A stretch of DNA of 64,000 bases. Origin: Virgibacillus chiguensis. Lineage in GTDB: Bacteria; Bacillota; Bacilli; Bacillales; Amphibacillaceae. The position numbers and the translations under genes are program-made. Shown here piece by piece: positions 21,373 through 30,098 of this stretch (position 1 is the stretch's first letter; each line of letters begins with the position of its first letter). The notes beneath the pieces are model-generated. The model did not search any database, was not told the origin of the DNA, and saw nothing but the letters and a program-made list of their open reading frames with translations. The DNA lies in NCBI RefSeq assembly GCF_900129865.1, contig NZ_FQXD01000008.1:1-64000 (forward strand), read 5' to 3'.

Positions 21373-21605
21373 AAAAAAGCCCTATTCATCCCTCTAAATC
21401 AAGGACGAAAGAGCTTCTTCCGCGGTACCACCTATGTTAGATGTTAGAATAACATCCCGCTTGCTTCGATAACGCCGAATATAGCGCCCATTTTTCATGG
21501 GACTCAAAAGGCAGGTTCTGTGGCTTCAAGCGTGGAAAGCTCCCAGCTTCTAACTCCCCATCTCTGGCACTGAATCACCCACATACTAATCCTTTTTTAC
21601 CGTTC
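21373..21605 (-). promoter_or_regulatory. T-box leader of proBA
   Basis: The minus strand has the textbook T-box GGTGGTACCGCGG (21420-21432) with a terminator at 21373-21416 (AAGCTC...CGTCC pairing with GGATG...GGGCTT, then TTTTTT). Upstream is a long stem I-like region with AGAGATGGGG and a GCTGGGAG apical segment. 'GAACCTGCC' on the 3' side contains CCT, a proline codon in a plausible specifier position. The tRNA-Pro assignment is therefore likely but not proved. Confidence 0.88.
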
Positions 21606-21621
21606 AACTTGTTTTTATAAT

Positions 21622-21650
21622 ATTATGGATACAAAAGCGAAGAATGTCAA
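21622..21650 (-). promoter_or_regulatory. Sigma-A promoter of proBA
   Basis: On the minus strand TTGACA (21645-21650, consensus) and CATAAT (21622-21627, five of six) are 17 nt apart. They lie directly upstream of the T-box leader. Confidence 0.8.
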
Positions 21651-21704
21651 CTATTTTATTTATTTGATTGCTTCTAGACGAAAAAGTATCATCTAAAACT
21701 CTCT

Positions 21705-23129
21705 TTATCTACTAAGTTTAACCGACCCTTTGTTTGATTCCGTTTTGATAAATAGAGATAAGACAAGTGCTATAAACGCAAACACTCCAGCTACAATAAA
21801 TGAAATATTTACTCCATGAATCATTCCTTGAATACCTTGATCTGGTAATGCAGCATTTGTCATCACTGTTACTAGCAAAGCTGTTCCAACAGCTCCGGCA
21901 ACTTGGCGCATCGTGTTATTCATAGCCGTTCCATGCGGTATAAGATGGAATGGTAACTGGTTTAATCCTGCCGTTGTAACAGGCATCATGACCATGGCTA
22001 TTCCAAGCATACGAACTGCATTTACTGTTGCAATATAGCCAAATGACGTATTAATAGATATATTTGTAAACATAAATGTCGTTATCGTGACAATAGACAG
22101 ACCAATAATGGCTAACCAACGGGCACCGAATCGATCAAATAATCTTCCAGTAATTGGGTTCATTACTCCCATAACAATGGCACCAGGCAAAATCATTAAA
22201 CCAGATTCCAAGGCGGTAAACCCAAGCATATTTTGTGCAAGAATAGGAATGATAACTGCTGCGCCAATCATTGCCATAAAAGTAACCATTCCTAACGCTG
22301 TTGTTAAAGAAAAAACAGCATTACGAAATACGCGAAATTCTAAGATAGGTTGTTCCAATTTCATCTGCCTTAAAATAAACATGGTTAATGTAATGGCACC
22401 AACAACTAACGATATAATTACCTGTGCGCTTCCCCAACCGCTATTACCTGCCACACTAAATCCATATAATAAACCACCAAAGCCCAATGTAGACAAGATA
22501 ATCGATATCACATCTACTTTTGGAAATGTTTGTTTCGTAATATTTTTTAAGATGAAATAGGCAACAACGATGTCGATAATAATAATTGGCAATACGACAT
22601 AGAATACACTTCTCCACGGAAAGTGCTCTACTAGCCATCCAGACAATGTCGGCCCTATAGCTGGCGCAAAAGCAATCACCATACCGAACATCCCCATCGC
22701 TGTACCTCTTTTTTCAATTGGATAGATCAGGAATAGTATCGTTTGCATTAATGGCATCATAATGCCTGCTGCCGCTGCTTGACCGATTCTCCCAACCATT
22801 AACACAGAAAAGTTAGGCGCGATTGCACATATAAGCGTACCTACCGCAAATATACTTAGTGCTGTTAGGAAGAGTCCTCTTGTCGTAAATCGTTCAATTA
22901 AAAATGCCGTAATTGGAATCATAATGCCATTTACTAACATAAATATAGACTGTAACCACTGAACAGTATTGGCGTCTAACTGTAAATCTTGCATAATCTT
23001 TGGCAAAGCAGTTGCTAATAAAGTTTGATTTAAAATGGCAACAAATGCACCTGAAATTAAAACAATAAGCAGTGGTACTTTATTTACTTCTCTTGGATTA
23101 TTTGTTGTTGTATTTTCTAAAGTCACCAT
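21705..23129 (-). CDS. DHA2-family multidrug efflux transporter (MFS)
   Basis: About 474 residues with 14 predicted membrane segments, the pattern of the EmrB/QacA (DHA2) proton antiporters that export drugs or lipophilic cations. N-terminal 'ISGAFVAILNQTLLATALPKIMQDL' corresponds to the usual TM1 segment, and 'GRIGQAAAAGIMMPLMQTI' and 'PAIGPTLSGWLVEHFPWR' (motif C region) follow. The start is ATG 23129 or GTG 23126, both close to AAGGGGAGG; the further upstream ATG at 23150 precedes the site. No adjacent regulator gene is present. The substrate is unknown. Confidence 0.85.
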   Translation of the reverse strand: MVTLENTTTNNPREVNKVPLLIVLISGAFVAILNQTLLATALPKIMQDLQLDANTVQWLQSIFMLVNGIMIPITAFLIERFTTRGLFLTALSIFAVGTLICAIAPNFSVLMVGRIGQAAAAGIMMPLMQTILFLIYPIEKRGTAMGMFGMVIAFAPAIGPTLSGWLVEHFPWRSVFYVVLPIIIIDIVVAYFILKNITKQTFPKVDVISIILSTLGFGGLLYGFSVAGNSGWGSAQVIISLVVGAITLTMFILRQMKLEQPILEFRVFRNAVFSLTTALGMVTFMAMIGAAVIIPILAQNMLGFTALESGLMILPGAIVMGVMNPITGRLFDRFGARWLAIIGLSIVTITTFMFTNISINTSFGYIATVNAVRMLGIAMVMMPVTTAGLNQLPFHLIPHGTAMNNTMRQVAGAVGTALLVTVMTNAALPDQGIQGMIHGVNISFIVAGVFAFIALVLSLFIKTESNKGSVKLSR

Positions 23130-23150
23130 ACCTCCCCTTTCTTCATGCAT

Positions 23151-23979
23151 AAAAAATTATTTTTCATAGGCACGAGTTCTTTTGCTCGCTCCTGAATAAT
23201 GGAGCACGTGAAATACTTGTGTGTCTATTCAGCAAGAAAAAATTCTTTATACAATAAAGTGAACCCTCAAGCAGTGAGGGGCTTTTCATCCAACCGCTTG
23301 TTAGTAGCTTAAAAAATTTAATTTATCCTCATTCTTTAAAAAACTTGGCTATTCTCAAGTCATTATGACGAAAAACATGGTCGTTTTCCCCGTTAAACCC
23401 TAACTTTCCTTTAGTGTAAGATAACCACGCTGTTGTTTGTCCTATGTTTTCCTATGGGTGCAAAGGTATGATCTAAAGGAAGCTTAAGAAATAAAGCATC
23501 CTAGAAGTTATTACCTCACACTTCTATTTATCCAACACATACCTTTCAATTCTTTGAAACAAGCGCACTTTTATTAGGGAAAACTTAACCACAATCAACA
23601 TTTACTTACTATGTGACATAACTAACATCATACCATAGGTTAAAAATGATACAAACCAATACGTTTTATGGTTTAAAAGTATAAAATCCAAAATTACAGG
23701 AGTGATACTAGTAGCGCAAAGTTATATTTACAGTAGCATTCATTGACAAGACATCAGTAACCATAAATAGTTGGATCTGAATTACTTAGCCTATACAAAA
23801 TCCATTAGAAAAACTTAGCTTGTCGCCAAGTCTTATAGAGAAAGTTGTAGTTTTTCTTATACTATAAACCTTAAAACGTTATACTTTCCTATAGTACAAA
23901 AAAATATGGAAAGCATACCTTTAAAGGGCAATGCATACGACATATACTTACTCAATCTCATCTCATTCACAAAAAATTT
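23151..23979 (-). other. Gene-free region between the MFS gene and the 28-residue-repeat gene
   Basis: About 830 bp of AT-rich DNA with no open frame that has a ribosome site. It contains a short palindrome around 23260-23290 (CCCTCAAGCAGTGAGGGG) and, at 23804-23868, a member of the AT-rich dispersed palindrome family. I see no promoter or decayed gene that I would defend. Confidence 0.5.
23804..23868. repeat. AT-rich dispersed palindromic repeat (TTAGAAAAACTTGGC family)
   Basis: ATTAGAAAAACTTAGC at the left, GCCAAGTCTTATAG in the middle and TAGTTTTTCTTATACTATAA at the right form two nested inverted repeats (AGAAAAACT with AGTTTTTCT; CTTAGC with GCCAAG). A CTTTCCTATAGTACAA motif follows at 23883. 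Close relatives occur at 26482, 41595, 57166 and 61308. Confidence 0.6.
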
Positions 23980-24744
23980 CTACTTGTTTGTAAATATTAT
24001 AAAGCGATTCTCTAGTTCAAATTTAAAGTGAAGGTAGCTATGAAGTTCCCCATTTTGAAATGGGTATAACTGTAATTTTTTTGCTTCTGTTGCATGGTTA
24101 ACAATAATTTCTTCCATTAAATCAACAGGAGTTTTATGCATTGTAAGTAACCCTAATTGTTCTGCAGTATGGTATAATTTAGCTTCATGTACTTCTTTAA
24201 TTAGCTGATCTATGCCTTTTTCACGTTGCTTTATTCCTAATCGCTTTGCTTCTACCTCTACCTCAAATTGGATTAATGCTTGTTTTAATTGTTCTGTCGT
24301 TTTACCTTCACATACAACCCCCAATTGGTTGGCTTTCTTCCTTAATTGTTTATCAAATACTTCTGTCATTAATTGTTCTGTCGATTTTCCAGTTGTTTTT
24401 AAACCAAGCTGTTTTGCTTTTTGAACCACCTGCGTATAATGAATCGCTTCTAGTAGCTCTCTTTTACTTCTTCCTTCTGGCTGAATGGCATATTTTTTCC
24501 TAGCTTGTTCTATCATTGACTGCTCTACTTCTTTTTGTAATGTTGTCTTAGATTTCCCTTCTACTTGAATGCCCATTTCCTTCGCCGTATACATCAATAA
24601 CATTTCATTATAACGCTGTCGTTCTTTATTATCCATTGAACTGGATTTTGTTAAAGGTTCATGAAGAGAAGCTGCTATTGCTTGTTCACTTGTTAAAAGC
24701 AAAAGCAAAATCACACATATCGATACACATTTTCTTTTTTGCAT
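23980..24744 (-). CDS. Secreted protein made of tandem 28-residue repeats
   Basis: About 254 residues with a signal peptide (basic start, then 'CVSICVILLLLL', cleavage near 'AIAA'). From about residue 47 to 215 a unit of 28 residues repeats six times, with pattern A-K-x-L-G-[IL]-x(3)-G-K-[ST]-x(2)-[EQ]-L-x(3)-[IV], for example 'AKQLGLKTTGKSTEQLMTEV' and 'ANQLGVVCEGKTTEQLKQAL'. The pattern resembles helix-extended-helix (SAP/HeH-like) folds, usually intracellular. A short seventh start is followed by a unique tail. The start is ATG 24744, 8 nt after AAAGGA; two earlier ATGs lack a site. The gene is isolated. Function is unknown. Confidence 0.7.
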   Translation of the reverse strand: MQKRKCVSICVILLLLLTSEQAIAASLHEPLTKSSSMDNKERQRYNEMLLMYTAKEMGIQVEGKSKTTLQKEVEQSMIEQARKKYAIQPEGRSKRELLEAIHYTQVVQKAKQLGLKTTGKSTEQLMTEVFDKQLRKKANQLGVVCEGKTTEQLKQALIQFEVEVEAKRLGIKQREKGIDQLIKEVHEAKLYHTAEQLGLLTMHKTPVDLMEEIIVNHATEAKKLQLYPFQNGELHSYLHFKFELENRFIIFTNK

Positions 24745-25099
24745 ACGAACCATCCTTTGTTTTAGTGCTCTCAAATATGTAGTTTTGCCAAATTAGTCAG
24801 CTACAATTATACCAATTACTTGAAACCTTCTGGATGTATTATTCGTACCTAGTAATAGAGGGTAAGGAGCAGCAAATACTTCCACACTCGCTAAGGAAAG
24901 CGAAATTATTTTCAACGGTAATTAGAATAGAATATACAATAAATACTTTTAATTGTTTAAAATTCAACTTATTGTAAATGTCTCCCATTTACTTCAGAAA
25001 TAATTCCCGGAATTGTGTGATATGGATTAGAAAAACTTGCTATTAATCCTAAAGATTTAATGCTTTCTTATAGCGAATTAAAGAAAGGTTGGAATAACT

Positions 25100-25510
25100 A
25101 TGAAAAAAGTAACGCTCGGTTTGTTAAGTCTATCCTTGTTATGGTTGAGTGGTTGTGCCCTATTAGAGGAAACGACGAATTCTTTAAATTATGCAGAGGA
25201 AGCAACTGCCTACGTTAATGATTTAAACCTTTTTCTAGAAGAAGCTTCTACTTTAGAAGCAGATGAACTAAGAACAGAACTGGAAAATCTACAAACTACA
25301 ATAACTGACTTTATTGATATCGACCCGCCTACCATTGCTGAAGACATACACGAAGAATTAAAAAGTAGAAGTGAACAATTATTAGATACAACGAACGATT
25401 TAATGAATCAAGGGGAGGTAACAGTTGAACAACTCAAAGATACAGAGCTTTATCGTACGATTGAAAATATCCAATCGTTGCAAAACCAAATTGAACAACT
25501 GGAACTGTAG
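25100..25510 (+). CDS. DUF6376-like lipoprotein
   Basis: 136 residues with a lipoprotein signal peptide: a basic start, a hydrophobic core 'LGLLSLSLLWL' and the lipobox LSGC, so Cys18 is the lipidated residue. The mature part is acidic and helical ('SLNYAEEATAYVNDLNLFLEEAS', broken into heptad-like helices) and ends in 'QSLQNQIEQLEL'. It matches the short Bacillus lipoprotein family DUF6376 in size and in the 'NSLNY' segment. ATG 25100 follows AAAGAAAGG. It is transcribed alone. Function is unknown. Confidence 0.7.
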   Translation: MKKVTLGLLSLSLLWLSGCALLEETTNSLNYAEEATAYVNDLNLFLEEASTLEADELRTELENLQTTITDFIDIDPPTIAEDIHEELKSRSEQLLDTTNDLMNQGEVTVEQLKDTELYRTIENIQSLQNQIEQLEL

Positions 25511-25667
25511 TCGGGTGAACTGTTCTTTAATGGAGACTTCAAAGCAAGTTTCAAATCATATTTTGGAAGTTTTATAACTACATGCGAATAACCTATTTAA
25601 GGAGCATTCAATTAGTGATGTACAAAATAACTTGGCTTTTCACTAATTCCGTCTCGTTTTAAAAAAA

Positions 25668-26087
25668 TTATTCAAAAAAATTCATATACTGTTTATCCTT
25701 TTTATAATAAGCTAACCGATCTGCTAAAGTGCCTGTGTGAAATTCGAACTTATGCCCATCAGGATCTGTAAAATAGATGGATTTTTTATCCCTCACATCT
25801 CTTTCTCTTCCTTGCAAAATATTCACATTTAACCTACACAATAAATCATATGCTCTGTCAAACTCTGCTTCATCAATGGAAAACGCAAGATGTGTATAAG
25901 ATTGATGGATTTCTTGCCGCGGAATATCTTTTTCTTCGTTTAACGCAAGCCACAGCCCATCCAAATCAAAATATGCAGTGCTCCTCCCTTTAACTAACAG
26001 CTTTGCCCCGAAGACTTGTTCATAAAATACAACCGACCTTTCTAAGTCGGAAACAGAAAATAAAACGTGATTTATTCCCTTCATCAT
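25668..26087 (-). CDS. fosB: Metallothiol transferase FosB (fosfomycin resistance)
   Basis: A 139-residue vicinal-oxygen-chelate enzyme. FosB proteins add bacillithiol or cysteine to fosfomycin and open its epoxide. The three metal ligands of the family fall exactly at His7, His66 and Glu115, and '[14 protein letters not shown]' and '[14 protein letters not shown]' are nearly invariant in FosB. The C-terminus ('[15 protein letters not shown]') also matches. ATG 26087 lies a few bases after GGAGGGG. As a chromosomal gene of a bacillithiol-making Bacillaceae it is probably intrinsic. Confidence 0.93.
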   Translation of the reverse strand: MMKGINHVLFSVSDLERSVVFYEQVFGAKLLVKGRSTAYFDLDGLWLALNEEKDIPRQEIHQSYTHLAFSIDEAEFDRAYDLLCRLNVNILQGRERDVRDKKSIYFTDPDGHKFEFHTGTLADRLAYYKKDKQYMNFFE

Positions 26088-26217
26088 CTTTCCCCTCCGT
26101 TCCTATGTATATGGAGTGATTGTGGTCTTTTGGACTTAAAGCACAATAATTTTAAAGAGCAAGTCACCATTTGACAGAATAACTTGTCTTATATTTAGCA
26201 GGAAGAAGTGCATAGTA

Positions 26218-26325
26218 TTATTCACCATAATAGGTTTTATTCGATTTTCGTTTATGAAGGTATTTCTTCACTATTGGATATATGACTGGTCCATATTTAA
26301 TTAATTTTCGGATTAATTTCTTCAT
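26218..26325 (-). CDS. Small basic peptide (35 residues)
   Basis: A short open frame reads 'MKKLIRKLIKYGPVIYPIV' and then 'KKYLHKRKSNKTYYGE' before TAA. Two consecutive ATGs (26328 and 26325) follow a strong GGGAGGG site; the second is better spaced (7 nt). The peptide is strongly basic with a short central apolar stretch containing GP and YP turns. It resembles short conserved Bacillaceae proteins of unknown function beginning MKK..KLxxKYGPxIYPIxKK; that similarity is from memory. It is the only open frame here with a good ribosome site. Confidence 0.6.
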   Translation of the reverse strand: MKKLIRKLIKYGPVIYPIVKKYLHKRKSNKTYYGE

Positions 26326-26481
26326 CATAAACCCTCCCATTTATACTTTATTTTATCGCAAATTACAATTAAATGAAATTTTGTTGTTATACATTAAAAA
26401 TGCATTCCCTTTTTTAACTACAACCAAACAAATTCTCGCAAATATTCGCTGTTTAATTGGTCATACTAATAACATATAACT

Positions 26482-26540
26482 ATTAGAAAAACTGTCGCCA
26501 AATCTCATAGCAAAAGCTGTAGTTTTTCTTATACGATATA
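26482..26540. repeat. AT-rich dispersed palindromic repeat (TTAGAAAAACTTGGC family)
   Basis: ATTAGAAAAACTGTCGCCAA begins the unit and GTAGTTTTTCTTATACGATA ends it, so AGAAAAACT can pair with AGTTTTTCT. CTATAGCGAAAAAGG follows at about 26561 and supplies part of the ribosome site of the next gene. Confidence 0.55.
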
Positions 26541-26582
26541 CCAAAATTTTATACATCTATAGCGAAAAAGGAGTAGTAATAT

Positions 26583-26936
26583 ATGGAACCTCATCGAAAT
26601 TCGATTGAACAGACGTTATTAGCGTACAAAAAGGGTGTAGACATCTTTTCAAAACAAATGCCTGCATTTACGAAAAAGTATCATGATTTTACAGAAGCTT
26701 GCTTTCAAGAAGGAGAGCTTTCTGCTAAAGCAAAGCAGTTAATAGGTCTAGGTATCAGCTTACATGCACAAGATGAGTATTGTATTATTTATCACACAAA
26801 AGGATGCTTGGACCAAGGTTGTACAAAGCAGGAAATTTTAGAAGCGGCAGCTGTTACAGCAGCATTTGGTGGTGGAGCATCTATGAGCCAAGCAGTAACA
26901 CTTGTTCTAGAGTGCATTAACGAACTTTCAAACTAA
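26583..26936 (+). CDS. Carboxymuconolactone decarboxylase (AhpD-like) family protein
   Basis: A 117-residue all-helical protein. 'LSAKAKQLIGLGISLHAQDEYCIIYHTKGCLDQG' (residues 48-80, shown here as the family's helix pair) and 'EILEAAAVTAAFGGGASMSQA' are diagnostic. AhpD-type members use Cys/His/Glu for proton relay or peroxide reduction; here Glu, Cys and His are present as ExC..H, and a second Cys follows after the His, not the strict CxxC. Thiol-dependent antioxidant activity is possible but unproven. ATG 26583 follows AAAAGGAG. It is a single gene with a terminator hairpin behind it. Confidence 0.85.
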   Translation: MEPHRNSIEQTLLAYKKGVDIFSKQMPAFTKKYHDFTEACFQEGELSAKAKQLIGLGISLHAQDEYCIIYHTKGCLDQGCTKQEILEAAAVTAAFGGGASMSQAVTLVLECINELSN

Positions 26937-26944
26937 GCAAATAC

Positions 26945-26995
26945 AGAGAGTTGCCACAATCGTTGTCGCTTGGCTTGCATGTGGTAACTTTCTCT
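26945..26995 (+). terminator. Terminator of the AhpD-like gene
   Basis: AGAGAGTTGCCACA pairs with TGTGGTAACTTTCTCT around a 21-nt loop, starting 9 bp after the stop codon. The downstream T run is short (CTTTT). Confidence 0.65.
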
Positions 26996-27193
26996 TGGCT
27001 TTTGCTAAGAAGTAATCTTATTCTCTTCCTTCAATGGTTAGCTTCCTATTTACACGCTCTTCTAGAATAGTCATTTACTTACTTTTACACAAAATCCTCC
27101 GTGCAGGTTGTTAGCAACATGCTCATCATGGTGAGTAGTATGCAGAAAACGATTGGCTTAACATTTTTCACGAAAAAGTTACTCTTGTCCTTC

Positions 27194-28123
27194 TCAAATT
27201 TCATATGGTTGGCTATGTAAAAGCAAATGAACAACACTTAAAAAGAGCTGACGTTGCGATGGCTTTTCCCAGTCTTCAAGAACTTCCGCCATCAGCCACA
27301 TTACTTCGTCTAAAAACACATGCTCTAAAGCCATTTTCCACACTCTTTTTTCTACTTCTGTTACTTGTACAAACTGATAATAGCCAGATAAAAACGTCTT
27401 CCATTGTTCTACGGTAAATACGTAATCAGGTGCAGATGATAATTCATTATGAAATAATAATAATGCTAAAGCTAAATTAAAAACACGCGGAACTTTTGCA
27501 GCATTGTCGGGATCAATCAAATAAGGTTCAGGTGTAAAGACTAGATTATTCGCTTTATAATCATGCGGTGTTAAAACATGGGGCAAGAGAAGTTCCTTCA
27601 AACAAGATTGTTTGGTTACACAGGAAAGTAATTTTTCTTCTAACTGAGTAATAGGAAAAGTAACACGGTTCCGTTTAGCATGAGTTGTAATCGTTCGTAC
27701 GCTTTCCTCTACTTCTTCATTCGTGAAATCATACACAGCATATTCTGGAATTTGAAATAATTCTCCTTTTGGTGATAACGCATGAATATGCCCTAATAAA
27801 CAACCCGATGCATATATTTGTGTATGTGTCGCTGTATACGATTTCCCATGGATAAATGGGTACACAACGTAACACGCATCTTCCAGTTCTTGCGGGTTAT
27901 TTGTGTCCATTTTTATCGGTGTAACAATAGGAACGCCATTTGCTCGTAAAAATCGTGTGTATTTCGCTAATGCTTCAGCACGTTCGAGTGGTTTTTGCGT
28001 TTTCTTCACAATAACCTCTTTTCCTTTATATGGGACATGGTAAACGGGAGAAAAAGGGTAAATACTTTTGGGCTCTTTATCAACAGCTATTTGAAAGTGC
28101 TCTAATACTTTTGTACTCTGCAA
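27194..28123 (-). CDS. Aminoglycoside-phosphotransferase/CotS-like kinase-fold protein
   Basis: 309 residues of the protein-kinase-like APH superfamily. The catalytic loop 'HDYKANN' (His187, Asp188, Asn193) and the metal-binding 'DPDN' (residues 204-207) are intact. Residues 28-90 resemble the N-lobe with 'EVIVKK', where the lysine would bind ATP. The family includes small-molecule kinases and the spore-coat CotS/YutH group; the substrate cannot be chosen from sequence. The start is TTG 28123, 7 nt after GAGGAGGG. It is monocistronic. Confidence 0.8.
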   Translation of the reverse strand: MQSTKVLEHFQIAVDKEPKSIYPFSPVYHVPYKGKEVIVKKTQKPLERAEALAKYTRFLRANGVPIVTPIKMDTNNPQELEDACYVVYPFIHGKSYTATHTQIYASGCLLGHIHALSPKGELFQIPEYAVYDFTNEEVEESVRTITTHAKRNRVTFPITQLEEKLLSCVTKQSCLKELLLPHVLTPHDYKANNLVFTPEPYLIDPDNAAKVPRVFNLALALLLFHNELSSAPDYVFTVEQWKTFLSGYYQFVQVTEVEKRVWKMALEHVFLDEVMWLMAEVLEDWEKPSQRQLFLSVVHLLLHSQPYEI

Positions 28124-28227
28124 ATCAATTCCCTCCTCTTTTAAATGTCGTTTATCCCAATTATAGGACTTATCTAACTTTCTAATTTTGAAGAGTTTAC
28201 AAGCAATTTGAAATAAATATCACCACA

Positions 28228-28770
28228 CTATGAACGATGCACTTTTTTATCAGTGTCATACGTCAATAGCCAACAGTCATGATATTTCCCTTCATGAAAC
28301 GCATAATGCAATAATTTTTTCACACGTTGAAATCCTGCTTTTTCATAACAGGCTACCGCCCTAACGTTCTCTACATGTGGGTCAAGGACAACCTTGGACG
28401 CACCGTACGCTTCAATGAGAAATGCCGTCACTTTTTTTATAAGCTCCGTTCCAATTCCTCTATTTCGATAATTACCTTCACCAATGAATTGATCCATACC
28501 GTAAGCGCTTGAACCTACAAGGGGCATCAAATTACTTGTACAACTATTAATTGGATAATACTGCAAATAACCAATTGGAATTTCATTACAATATATAATA
28601 CAGCGGGATATTAATGCATTATTTGTATAGAATTTATCCTCTATCATTTCCATTGTATAGGATTTATCCCTCCCTCCATAAAATTGTAAAACAGAAGGGT
28701 CACACAACCAACTCCTTAGCAGTGCTTGATGCTCCTTGTTTAATGGCCGAATGGAAAGATTATTTTGCAT
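28228..28770 (-). CDS. GNAT acetyltransferase, AAC(6')-like
   Basis: A 180-residue GNAT protein. The acetyl-CoA pyrophosphate loop is 'YRNRGIGTELIKKV' and the C-terminal 'DPHVENVRAVACYEKAGFQRV' is shared with the aminoglycoside 6'-N-acetyltransferase branch, as is 'GMDQFIGEGNYRNRGIG'. That branch includes resistance enzymes, but also chromosomal enzymes of unknown substrate such as siderophore-related ones; resistance should not be assumed. ATG 28770 follows a GGAGG-like site. Confidence 0.82.
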   Translation of the reverse strand: MQNNLSIRPLNKEHQALLRSWLCDPSVLQFYGGRDKSYTMEMIEDKFYTNNALISRCIIYCNEIPIGYLQYYPINSCTSNLMPLVGSSAYGMDQFIGEGNYRNRGIGTELIKKVTAFLIEAYGASKVVLDPHVENVRAVACYEKAGFQRVKKLLHYAFHEGKYHDCWLLTYDTDKKVHRS

Positions 28771-28859
28771 TTCATACCTCCTAGCATAGTATGTTTAGGC
28801 ATTACTTTTTCGCCTTCTTAATCTGATTCATTCATAAAAATTGTATCTGCTCTTGCACC

Positions 28860-28965
28860 CGTTACTTTCCACTGCAGCGGACGCTTTCCTCAGGGCTACT
28901 TGAGCCTCTTCGCTCACAAAAATTTTTCGCTGTGGGGTCTCAAGACTCATGCTCCTAAAAGGTGT
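28860..28965. repeat. GC-richer Bacillaceae-type intergenic repeat (imperfect palindrome)
   Basis: The stretch contains CTGCAGCGGACGCTTTCC, ACTTGAGCCTC and, after a short loop, GGGGTCTCAAGACT and CATGCTCC. The TTGAG/CTCAA arms pair. The wording resembles short palindromic repeats that I recall from many Bacillaceae intergenic regions. Only one copy lies in this window, so the repeat status rests on memory, not on comparison here. Confidence 0.35.
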
Positions 28966-29039
28966 ATTCTTTTAGAAAACGTGGCTTATGGTGTAAGTTG
29001 TAGCTTTACTTATTCTATAAAACTTTCAATTTTATACTC

Positions 29040-29546
29040 TTATTGTGTAAAAATACTTATATCTTTCCAACCATATACAAGCGTTGGTAATTCATGACCT
29101 CCAACATGCAGCTTTGTGCGCTGGAGCAAGCTTCCATCCATAGCTTCATAGAAATGTTTCGCTGGATTATCCGCTAATACCTTGACAATCATTGTATTTA
29201 CACCGTCCTTATAGAGCTGTTCCACAACCTTTTGAAACAACATGTTCCCTATTCCTTTTCTTTGGTAGTCTTCTAAAAGATAAATAGCATAAAGTTCACC
29301 ATCATATCCAGCATATTTTCCTGTCCTTTCTTTGCCACCTGTAGCAAAACCAACCATATAGCCGTCCTTATCTTCAGCTATATGGATTGGTTGATTTACT
29401 ATTTGCTCGCGCCATTTTTTTGGCTCATACGTTAAAGTTTGTAAAAATTCATCTGGCACGATTCCGCTGTACGTTGTTTTCCAGCTATCTATATGAACTT
29501 TAGCTATAGATGCGGCATCATCTATATTTGCTTGACGTGTCTGCAA
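29040..29546 (-). CDS. GNAT-family N-acetyltransferase
   Basis: 168 residues with the order typical of GNATs: 'IAKVHIDSWKTTYSGIVPDEFL' at the N-terminus, a central beta strand 'GELYAIYLLEDYQRKGIG' carrying the R/Q-x-x-G-x-G CoA loop, and 'NPAKHFYEAMDG' near the end. The start is TTG 29546 after AAGGAGG. It resembles the neighbour at 30099 in its N-terminal 'SW..TY.GI.P' motif, so the two may be old paralogues. The substrate is unknown. Confidence 0.85.
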   Translation of the reverse strand: MQTRQANIDDAASIAKVHIDSWKTTYSGIVPDEFLQTLTYEPKKWREQIVNQPIHIAEDKDGYMVGFATGGKERTGKYAGYDGELYAIYLLEDYQRKGIGNMLFQKVVEQLYKDGVNTMIVKVLADNPAKHFYEAMDGSLLQRTKLHVGGHELPTLVYGWKDISIFTQ

Positions 29547-29560
29547 CTTCTTACCTCCTT

Positions 29561-29944
29561 TTAATAGTCTTCGTTTCTTTCTATCATTTCAGCGCATATA
29601 TCATGAGATAGATTCAGTATAGCCGCTTCAACGACAATAGCCGTTAACCCATGTTCTGATTGCGTTACATGCCGTTCATTCTGTTCCCAATATACAGCTT
29701 CTCCTTTTTGAACAGGTAGAAAGTATCCTTCAGCTCCTTTTACTTCCCCACTTCCTTCAATTACAAAAAGAAGCTGATCTGTTGAAGCCGCATGCTCACC
29801 AACAACACCGCCAGCTTCTAGATATAGACAACTCATTTGGATGGACGCTTTATCAAGTTTTAATAACGGTCTAATGCTTAGATTTTTTGATTCATGTGCT
29901 GTAACTTGCTTTGCATACGCGGTTGAAAAACGATAAATTTTCAT
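29561..29944 (-). CDS. Cupin-domain protein
   Basis: About 127 residues forming one cupin barrel: 'EAGGVVGEHAASTDQLLFVIEGSGEV' (cupin motif 1 with reduced histidines) and 'VQKGEAVYWEQNERHVTQSE' (motif 2, one histidine). Only part of the usual metal-binding set is present, so it may be a ligand-binding rather than catalytic cupin. The start is ATG 29944, since AAAGGA lies 10 nt upstream and the in-frame ATG at 29995 has no site. It ends 15 bp before the acetyltransferase on the same strand begins, or follows it, so co-transcription with the GNAT at 29040 is likely. Confidence 0.75.
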   Translation of the reverse strand: MKIYRFSTAYAKQVTAHESKNLSIRPLLKLDKASIQMSCLYLEAGGVVGEHAASTDQLLFVIEGSGEVKGAEGYFLPVQKGEAVYWEQNERHVTQSEHGLTAIVVEAAILNLSHDICAEMIERNEDY

Positions 29945-30098
29945 TTTAATCGTTTCCTTTCTACCATTTTTATACGTCGTCATAAAAAGGTGCAAAGGAT
30001 CTCGGCTTTATTTTTATAAACCTGAAGGGACAAGTACAAACGATGGGGACTGAATGGTAATCATACTGTATAAGTATTTACAACTATCATTTGCTTCT

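Noticed and set aside
28228-28770. Calling the AAC(6')-like GNAT an aminoglycoside-resistance gene
   Set aside because: The fold branch fits, but many chromosomal members of this branch act on other substrates and there is no mobile context.
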